Below, one piece after another: positions 58,372 to 64,000 of a DNA stretch of 64,000 nt. The notes under the pieces were generated by a model. The model worked only from the letters and a program-made list of their open reading frames with translations, searched no databases and was not told the origin of the DNA. Origin of the DNA: Archangium gephyra (GTDB lineage Bacteria > Myxococcota > Myxococcia > Myxococcales > Myxococcaceae); contig NZ_CP011509.1 in NCBI RefSeq assembly GCF_001027285.1, positions 4,410,501 through 4,474,500 of the forward strand. Reading direction: 5' to 3'. Every line of letters begins with the position of its first letter. The first letter of the stretch is position 1. The position numbers were made by a program, and so were the translations under genes.

Positions 58372-60690
58372 CTACCGGAGGGTGACCGAGAGCCGGTAGC
58401 TGAAGACGGTCGCGCTGTCCTCGGCTCTCGGCGCGGCCCGGACGCGCAGGTAGTAGGTCCCAGCCGTGAGCTCACTGGCCCCCCAGTTATCCGGCGACTC
58501 ACCGCGCCCATCGATGCGCGAGCAGTAGCCGCGACCCGCGTCGTCATTCGCGCTGAGCAGCTCGCCGCTCGCATCGAACAGCGACAGCTCGCTGTCGAGC
58601 TCCAGGCCGTCACAGCTCTGGGTTCCGCCCTCGACGATCTCCGCGCGAATCGAGGCACCGGCCGGTACGGTGAGGCGGTAGTAGTCCTCGTCCGTGCCGG
58701 TGGCGAGGCTTCCGGCCACGAAGAAGTCCACACCGCTGACGGAGTTGGCGGCCGCCGGGGTGTTGTTCGGCTCCGCTTCGGAGCCCGCGGAGCTCTGGAA
58801 CACCGCATCGAGGGCATAGGCCTCCGGACCGTAGTAGTCCCAGGCCTTCGTCTGGACGTAGTAGATGCCCGGCTGCAGGTAGCTGGCGAGCGCGGAGCAG
58901 TTCCCCATGCCACTCACGGTGTCGGACACCAACGTCACGCCGGTGGAGTCCATCAACCGCAGCTCGGTGCCCAGGCCGCTGTCGCACCGGTTGAAACCAC
59001 CGTGGAAGGTGTCGAACCGGACGAGCGACGGCGCGGACACGTCCATCCGATACAGGTCCACGTCATCACTCCTGGGGAAGGCACCGCTCAGCCGCTTGCT
59101 GCCGTTGATGAGCACCGGCGTCGCCTCGCCCGCCCGGGCACTCGCGTCGGCGCGGGTGTTGTTCGGCTCCACCTCGGACTGCAGGCCCTCGCCCTTGCAG
59201 ACGTTGCTGCAGCCGTCCCCGTTGGCCGTGTTGCTGTCGTCACAGAACTCGGGGTAGTCGAGGAGGCCATCGCCACAAAAGGGGATCCGCTCGCACGTGG
59301 CGGAGCAGCCCGCCGTGCCATCACACTCCTCGGAGCCCGACACGCGGCCATCCCCACAGAGTGCCTCGAACCGCGCCATCAGGATGTAGCCGGGAATCAC
59401 GTCGCCATAGGAGGTGACGCGGGCGTAGTACGTCCCGGGCGCCAGCCGCCTCGCATTGGGCTCAGCCTGCGGGAGGAGGGCGCTGCAGAGCTCGAGGCCC
59501 CCATCGTCATTGGTGGCCAGCGACGTCGTTGCATCCGGGGCGACCAGCTCGAGCAGCGTGTCGATGTCCGCGCACGACGCCCTGCCACTGCCATCGAAGA
59601 GCTCGAGCCGCACATCCGCCGTGGCGGGGATGGTGAAGCGGAACACGTCCTGGTCGGAGCCCGAGCCGATGGCGCCCTTCACCGTCATCGGCAGCGTGAA
59701 CAGCCCATTCGAGGTGGCCGCGCTGTCATTGGGCTCGGTCTCCGGAGTCCCCGTGGGGCGGCAGTACGCGCCGCACGCATCCGTGTTGGAGAGGTTCCCA
59801 TCGTCACACATCTCCGAGCCCTCGCGCTGACCGTTGCCGCAGAGCGCCGGGTACTGGAGCCGCAGGACATAGGCGGGAATGCTCGAGCTGTAGGAGGAGA
59901 CGCGGACATAGTAGATGCCTGGCGCCAGGCTCCGCGCGCCCTGGTCGTGCGCCGGGTCCACGGAGCTGCAGCCGTTGAGCCCACTGTCATCGTCCGAGGC
60001 GATCAGCACGCCGTCCGCCCCGAGGAGCTCCACCACGGTGTCGAGGTCGTTGCAGCGCTCCATTCCGCTGCCGTCGAAGGTGTCGAGCCGCAGGTCAACC
60101 GTGGAATTCAGGGTGATGCGGTACACGTCCACGTCGGTGCTCGTGCGGATGGAGCCCCGCATCCACCGGGCGAGCCCGGCCGCGCTGGCGGTCTCGGGCG
60201 TGTCGTTGGGCTCGACCTCCGTGAATTCACAGCGGCTCGGCTCCCCCCAGCACGTGAAGCCCGGCTCCACGCCGCAGCTCGCGCTGCAACCATCGGTTGA
60301 CGTGGTATTGCCGTCGTCGCAGTGCTCGGCACCTCCGAGGCGGCCATCCCCGCACACGAGGGGCGTCACGCACCGGCCCGCTGAGCAGGTGTCTCCGGCC
60401 GGGCACACGTTGCCGCACGCGCCGCAGTTCTGCGTATCGCTCTGCAGCACCTTGCACGCGCCGGAGCAGAGGGCCTGCCCGGACGCACAGTTGACCGCCG
60501 CGGGCTCGCAGCGCCCCGCCTGACAGGTGGAACCCGCCGCGCAGGCGTTGCCACAGGCCCCGCAGTTCTGGGCGTCGGTCTGCAAATCCGCCGAACACTC
60601 CTCCTCGGGCGGTGGCGTCGTGCATGCAGCCAGGGCGCAGAGCGCGGCCACGGCCAGCGCTCCCGCCAGGAGTCTCTCGACACGAATCAT
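58372..60690 (-). CDS. Lipoprotein with four PPC domains and DUF4215-like Cys repeats
   Basis: A 772-residue lipoprotein (lipobox CALAAC). Two Cys-rich units follow (DAQNCGACGNACAAGSTCQAG and a close copy). Then DUF4215-like repeats (CGDGRLGGAEHCDDGNTTST, CGNGQREGSEMCDDGNLSNT and CGDGLLDYPEFCDDSNTANG) alternate with four pre-peptidase-C-terminal (PPC) beta domains, each starting EVEPNDT/EAEPNNT and containing DVDVYRITL-like strands and APGTYYVRV. No catalytic domain is present. This is a surface display protein of a kind characteristic of myxobacteria. The start is ATG 60690; upstream frame is not coding. Confidence 0.85.
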   Translation of the reverse strand: MIRVERLLAGALAVAALCALAACTTPPPEEECSADLQTDAQNCGACGNACAAGSTCQAGRCEPAAVNCASGQALCSGACKVLQSDTQNCGACGNVCPAGDTCSAGRCVTPLVCGDGRLGGAEHCDDGNTTSTDGCSASCGVEPGFTCWGEPSRCEFTEVEPNDTPETASAAGLARWMRGSIRTSTDVDVYRITLNSTVDLRLDTFDGSGMERCNDLDTVVELLGADGVLIASDDDSGLNGCSSVDPAHDQGARSLAPGIYYVRVSSYSSSIPAYVLRLQYPALCGNGQREGSEMCDDGNLSNTDACGAYCRPTGTPETEPNDSAATSNGLFTLPMTVKGAIGSGSDQDVFRFTIPATADVRLELFDGSGRASCADIDTLLELVAPDATTSLATNDDGGLELCSALLPQAEPNARRLAPGTYYARVTSYGDVIPGYILMARFEALCGDGRVSGSEECDGTAGCSATCERIPFCGDGLLDYPEFCDDSNTANGDGCSNVCKGEGLQSEVEPNNTRADASARAGEATPVLINGSKRLSGAFPRSDDVDLYRMDVSAPSLVRFDTFHGGFNRCDSGLGTELRLMDSTGVTLVSDTVSGMGNCSALASYLQPGIYYVQTKAWDYYGPEAYALDAVFQSSAGSEAEPNNTPAAANSVSGVDFFVAGSLATGTDEDYYRLTVPAGASIRAEIVEGGTQSCDGLELDSELSLFDASGELLSANDDAGRGYCSRIDGRGESPDNWGASELTAGTYYLRVRAAPRAEDSATVFSYRLSVTLR

Positions 60691-60747
60691 GTTGAATTCC
60701 CCTCCTCGAATAGACGCGGGCACTCTGCCGGAGGGACAGACCGCGGG

Positions 60748-60769
60748 GCATACCACCCAAGTGGTATGC
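60748..60769. promoter_or_regulatory. Perfect 9-bp hairpin/operator upstream of the PPC lipoprotein
   Basis: GCATACCAC (60748-60756), loop CCAA, GTGGTATGC (60761-60769). It lies 58 nt upstream of the PPC-lipoprotein start and 113 nt downstream of the LVIVD-lipoprotein stop (both genes leftward). It could be the operator of the former or the terminator of the latter. The lower GC content of the arms favours a protein-binding site. Confidence 0.45.
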
Positions 60770-60881
60770 GGCGGCGGAGGCGGAGACGGTGTCAAAGGAC
60801 TCGAAACGAGGAACTCGAGCGAGAACAAGGCTCGGCGTAGGAGACACCTTCCCCGACACCTTCCCCGCACCCCAGGCTACG

Positions 60882-62555
60882 TCACGGCTCGTGGAGGATG
60901 AGCAGGCCGCGCGTCACGTCCACCGAGTACACGTATCCGTCGCCTGGCACGCGGATGCCGATCGCGCCCACGAGGAGGCCCTCGGTGCGGCCCGGGTCCG
61001 AGTCGCGGAAGCTGTTGTAGTGGGCGATCTGCTTCGGCTGGGTGGGGTTGGCCACGTCGAAGACGCGCACGCCGTCGGCGTACCACGTGACGTAGAGGCG
61101 CTTGCCCACGAGCACCATGTTGTGGATGGACGTCTGGGTGCGCATCCGCGCCTCGCCAATCTTCACGATTTTCGCGGGGTCGGTGACGTCGAGCACGCGC
61201 AGGTAGGCGCCGTCGACCTCGCCGCCCTCGAAGGCGATGGTGCGGCCGGCGAAGGTGCCCACGACGTTGGTGTGGCTCCAGTTATTTTCAACGGCGTACG
61301 TGTACGCGCCGAGCGGCTTGGGGTTGGCGGGATCCGCCACGTCCACCACGTAGTAACCCAGGCCCATCTGGTTGATGTAGAGCCGGTTCTGGTAGGCGAA
61401 GGCATCGTGCGGGATGCCGGAGAGGTACTCGCCGCCGGGCACCGAGTAGGCGCCGAGCAGCAGGGGCTGGAGCGGCTCCTTCACGTCGTACATGAGCACC
61501 CGGTTGTTCCGGATGTCCATGGCGTAGAGCCGCTCGCCGTCCACGACCACGGTGTGCACGCTCGCCGCTGAGCCTGGCAGGGTGCGGACGAGCTGCGGGT
61601 CGGCGGGGTTGGAGATGTCGTAGACGAGCACGCCCCACTTGGTGCTGGTGATGTAGAGCCCGTCACCCCTGGCCCACACGCCGTTCCAGGAGCTGTCGCC
61701 AGTGAGGGAGATCGTCTTGCGGAGGATGGGGTGGGCCCGGTCGGTGACGTCGAAGACGGAGAGGCCGCCGGTGGCGCCGGTGTCGGCATCGTTCTGAGAC
61801 ACCACGTAGGCGTGATTCTTCGCGACGTAGAGGTCCGAGGGAAACCCCAGCCCCACCCGGTGCTCCGAGACGAGGGTGAGGCCACCGGAGGACTCGGGCT
61901 CGTCGAACCGCTGGAGGCGCACGCCCTCGAAGGTGCCCCAGGTGCGCCGGGCCCCGCCGTTGGTGCACGTCTGGTAGCAGCCGGTGAAGCGCTGGACGCT
62001 CTCGGCCTTGCACCCGGCGTAGGCGGTGAGAAAGGTGCCGCCGTCCGCCCGCGTGCGCTGGCTGGCGACGTAGAAGCCTTGGCTGTCCACCTGCTTCTGG
62101 ACGATGGGGTCTCCGTCGTGGCTCTCCCGGCCGCCGTCGGCGGAAATCGTGAAGTTGGTCGTGAGGAGAAAGAGGTTGATGACGTCGCCACGCTGGGCCG
62201 CCGCGTAGATGCCGCTGGGCGAGAGCTGGCCGAGGGTGGAGGACTCGCACGAGGAGAGGTCGAAGGACTCGGGGCTGCCGCAGGCGGGGCCGGTGCCCCC
62301 GTCGCCGGGGAAGATGAAGCCACAGGCGGCGAAGCGGCCCGGGTCGAGGTAGTCCCATTCATCCGTCTCCTCGAGGGGGACGTAGGTGCCGTCCCAGTCC
62401 TCGGACACGGAGGCGTCCGGCACGGAGGCGTCCGGCACGGAGGCATCTGGCGGGGTGCCCGCGTCTGGGTTCCGCGGGGTGTTGGACTCGCAGCCCATCC
62501 AGGTGGTGCACACGGCCAGCACGGCGAGCAGACATCGGGTTCGATGTGTTGTCAT
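60882..62555 (-). CDS. LVIVD-repeat beta-propeller lipoprotein
   Basis: A 557-residue lipoprotein (signal ending CTTWMGCES). A short repeat PDASVPDASVPDASV lies at residues ~37-51. An N-terminal ~200-residue region contains paired Cys. The C-terminal half consists of LVIVD-type repeats of ~42 residues (GLSVFDVTDRAHPILRKTIS, GVLVYDISNPADPQLVRTL, YLRVLDVTDPAKIVKIGEA, GVRVFDVANPTQPKQIAHYN) forming a propeller. It is probably a surface protein; no enzymatic residues are evident. The start is ATG 62555. Confidence 0.85.
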   Translation of the reverse strand: MTTHRTRCLLAVLAVCTTWMGCESNTPRNPDAGTPPDASVPDASVPDASVSEDWDGTYVPLEETDEWDYLDPGRFAACGFIFPGDGGTGPACGSPESFDLSSCESSTLGQLSPSGIYAAAQRGDVINLFLLTTNFTISADGGRESHDGDPIVQKQVDSQGFYVASQRTRADGGTFLTAYAGCKAESVQRFTGCYQTCTNGGARRTWGTFEGVRLQRFDEPESSGGLTLVSEHRVGLGFPSDLYVAKNHAYVVSQNDADTGATGGLSVFDVTDRAHPILRKTISLTGDSSWNGVWARGDGLYITSTKWGVLVYDISNPADPQLVRTLPGSAASVHTVVVDGERLYAMDIRNNRVLMYDVKEPLQPLLLGAYSVPGGEYLSGIPHDAFAYQNRLYINQMGLGYYVVDVADPANPKPLGAYTYAVENNWSHTNVVGTFAGRTIAFEGGEVDGAYLRVLDVTDPAKIVKIGEARMRTQTSIHNMVLVGKRLYVTWYADGVRVFDVANPTQPKQIAHYNSFRDSDPGRTEGLLVGAIGIRVPGDGYVYSVDVTRGLLILHEP

Positions 62556-62869
62556 AGGTGGAGGATCTCCCTTTTGATGCCACAGGCGGACAGGGCTCCC
62601 TGGCTGGGACCCTTCTCGGGCTTGCGACTGACAGTAGCGCTACGGCCCAGACAGTAAAGCAGACATCGGGGAACCCGAACCCGGCCGGGATGTGGGCGGT
62701 GCCCTGTATGGGCAAGCACGTACGTGCTGCGGGGAACTCACGGGGTGACACAGCACCCGGTGGCCACGGCCAATACAGTCAGTCGGCAAAAAATTACCTG
62801 TGCGGGGTATTCAGTCCTGGGGGCGCGCGCCGCAAGGGCACAGCACCCGCCTACCCGACCCGAACACCT
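62556..62869. other. Intergenic region, no gene seen
   Basis: About 310 bp between the LVIVD lipoprotein (leftward) and the transposase-like remnant. It contains a short palindrome GCACGTACGTGC at 62715-62726. No start codon with a credible frame is seen. Confidence 0.4.
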
Positions 62870-63032
62870 CAAGCGCAGCCCGAGGCCGGTGGGGCATGCC
62901 TCCACGCCCCAGGCGCTACGGGAATTGCGCGAGCAGTACCGTCCCTTCGTCGCGGCGTTCCGAGAGGCGGCGGCTTGGTTTTTCTCCTTGCCGCCGCGTG
63001 GTGTGCCGGGTCGCGTCGCTCGAATTTTTTGA
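62870..63032 (+). pseudogene. Possible transposase C-terminal remnant
   Basis: One frame reads STPQALRELREQYRPFVAAF then REAAAWFFSLPPRGVPGRVA before a stop at 63030-63032. The pattern (L)REQYxxFxxAFREAA followed by a Phe-Pro-rich end is reminiscent of the C-termini of some IS transposases found in myxobacteria. No start, no inverted repeats and no remainder of the gene are visible, so it would be a decayed scrap. Confidence 0.3.
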
Positions 63033-63043
63033 CACCTTCCCGG

Positions 63044-64000
63044 TCAGGGCCTGGAACGGCTGTGGGGAGGCCTGAGCCGGCGCCTGCCAAGAGACAGGAC
63101 CAGCGCCAGCAATGCCCAGGAGGCAGGGGAGGCGGGGGCTGTGGTGCAACTCCAGCCGTAATGGCTCTTCTTGAGGAAGAAAGAATACTCTTCTGAGAGT
63201 TGGCTGATATTCCCGATGGCATCAGTGGCTCGGGCTTTGACTTCGTGGTGCCCGGGTCCTAGCGCGGTGGTCAAGACAAAGCTCCAATTCCCCTCCTCGT
63301 CCACGACGATGTCTGTACCTGGAATTTCCTTGCCATCCAACCACACTGTCACCGTGCTACCAGCCTCCGCCAGGCCGCCAAGGGTTGGCTTCGGATTGCT
63401 GATGAAGGACCCATCCTCAGGTGCTGTCACCCTGGGCGGTGCCGGGGCCTCCGTGTCCACGGTGAAGTCACTGGGCTCGGATTGGGGACTGACATTGCCT
63501 GCTTCATCCATGGCGGTGGCCTGGGCCTGGTGGCGTCCCTCCGTCAGTGCGGTGCTCGGGGTGAAGCTCCAGTTCCCCTGCGGGTCCGTCCTGGTTGTTG
63601 TCCCCGCCATGGCGCCATCCAGCCACACCGTCACCGTGCTGCCGAGCTCCGCGGTGCCGCGAATGGCTGGCCGCGGGTTGTTGACGAAGGCACCCTCCGC
63701 AGGTGCGGTCACCTTGGGCATCTCCGGCGCATCCATGTCCACGGTGAAGTTGCGGGGCTCGGATGAAGGGCTGACATTGGCCACCGCATCCGTAGCGATA
63801 GCTGTCACCTGGTGGTTGCCTGAAGTCAGCGGGGTGGTCAGCTCTATCATCCATTTCCCATCCTCGGCGGTCTCGGTTGTCCCCGCCATGGCGCCATCCA
63901 GCCACACCCGCACCGTGTTACGGGCCTCCGCGGTGCCGTGAATGGCTGGCTTCGGGTTGTTGATGAAGGCTCCCTCCGCGGGTGCTGTCACCTTGGGGGC
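63044..64000 (-). CDS. Ig-like repeat surface protein with MYXO-CTERM-like tail (partial)
   Basis: The C-terminal ~318 residues of a larger protein that continues beyond the right edge. Three Ig-like repeats of ~90 residues are visible, each starting TAPAEGAFVNNPRPAIRGTA and containing STVTVWLDGAMAGTTT-like, GNWSFTPSTALTEGRH and SPQSEPSDFTVDTEAP elements. The end is SHYGWSCTTAPASPASWALL, then a hydrophobic helix and GRRRLRPPHS, matching the Cys-hydrophobic-Arg layout of MYXO-CTERM sorting signals. GC is a little below average. Repeats of this type occur in adhesins and gliding-related surface proteins. Confidence 0.85.
   Translation of the reverse strand, partial: APKVTAPAEGAFINNPKPAIHGTAEARNTVRVWLDGAMAGTTETAEDGKWMIELTTPLTSGNHQVTAIATDAVANVSPSSEPRNFTVDMDAPEMPKVTAPAEGAFVNNPRPAIRGTAELGSTVTVWLDGAMAGTTTRTDPQGNWSFTPSTALTEGRHQAQATAMDEAGNVSPQSEPSDFTVDTEAPAPPRVTAPEDGSFISNPKPTLGGLAEAGSTVTVWLDGKEIPGTDIVVDEEGNWSFVLTTALGPGHHEVKARATDAIGNISQLSEEYSFFLKKSHYGWSCTTAPASPASWALLALVLSLGRRRLRPPHSRSRP

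Noticed and set aside
62558-63196. A rightward 212-codon frame between the LVIVD lipoprotein and the Ig-repeat gene
   Set aside because: It runs into the antisense of the Ig-repeat gene, has mixed composition and no ribosome binding site. Only the short segment at 62870-63032, in another frame, resembles protein.

Overview
The window is about 70% G+C with very strong codon bias, and it reads as chromosome from a fruiting myxobacterium (Myxococcota, probably the Cystobacter/Archangium side). The evidence is: MYXO-CTERM-like tails on two secreted proteins (7410-14639 and the partial gene at 63044-64000), a chemosensory cluster laid out like the Myxococcus xanthus Che3/Crd system, many lipoproteins with Cys-rich or propeller repeats, and abundant secreted hydrolases. 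I see no rRNA, tRNA or CRISPR. The placement is inference from family content only.

Layout. 1-3249 (-): a three-gene ABC exporter operon whose middle permease carries a degenerate peptidase-like tail. 3467-5452: a YkgJ-like protein, a CBS protein and an RpoH-type sigma factor. 5614-7098 (-): an NtrC-type activator. 7410-14639: a 2409-residue subtilase with eight tandem Ig-like repeats. 14808-15491: two small exported proteins. 15794-26023: OmpA-like lipoprotein, two CheW-like proteins, two MCPs, CheA-REC, CheB and CheR-TPR, mostly with overlapping start/stop codons. This matches crdB-che3, with the NtrC gene as the likely crdA partner. 26100-28495: a YbgF-like lipoprotein, a gene interrupted by an in-frame TGA followed by a hairpin closely resembling a bacterial SECIS element (a probable selenoprotein), and ribosomal protein L31. 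28694-34365: an orphan DNA methyltransferase, a lipase-chaperone-like protein, a sphingomyelinase-like enzyme, MsrB, and an RbfA/RtcB pair. 34599-37195: a lower-GC patch with a LysM/zincin/phospholipase-C-like protein and a small membrane protein (possible effector and immunity pair), followed by a gene remnant. 37212-44809: a hybrid histidine kinase, a second PLC-like protein, a lone MCP and a class II terpene-cyclase-like protein. 44977-55629: small lipoproteins, an FBP zinc-finger protein, two DEAD-box helicases, a DTW-domain tRNA modifier, an M57 peptidase, a CocE/NonD hydrolase and several hypothetical proteins. 55774-64000: repeat-rich lipoproteins surrounding an orphan NHLP-type RiPP precursor that has a large palindrome in its promoter.

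How the genes fit together. The Che cluster should link envelope sensing (OmpA-like lipoprotein and 6-TM receptors) to transcription through the NtrC-type activator rather than to a motor, because no free-standing CheY is present. The rest of the window is largely envelope, secretion and predation biology (protease, sphingomyelinase, PLC-like enzymes, M57 peptidase) and RNA handling (RtcB, RbfA, DbpA, RhlE-like helicase, DTW protein). The most unusual objects are the putative selenoprotein (26960-28072), the orphan RiPP precursor with its operator (57879-58287) and the LysM/PLC-like protein with its small membrane partner (34599-36941).
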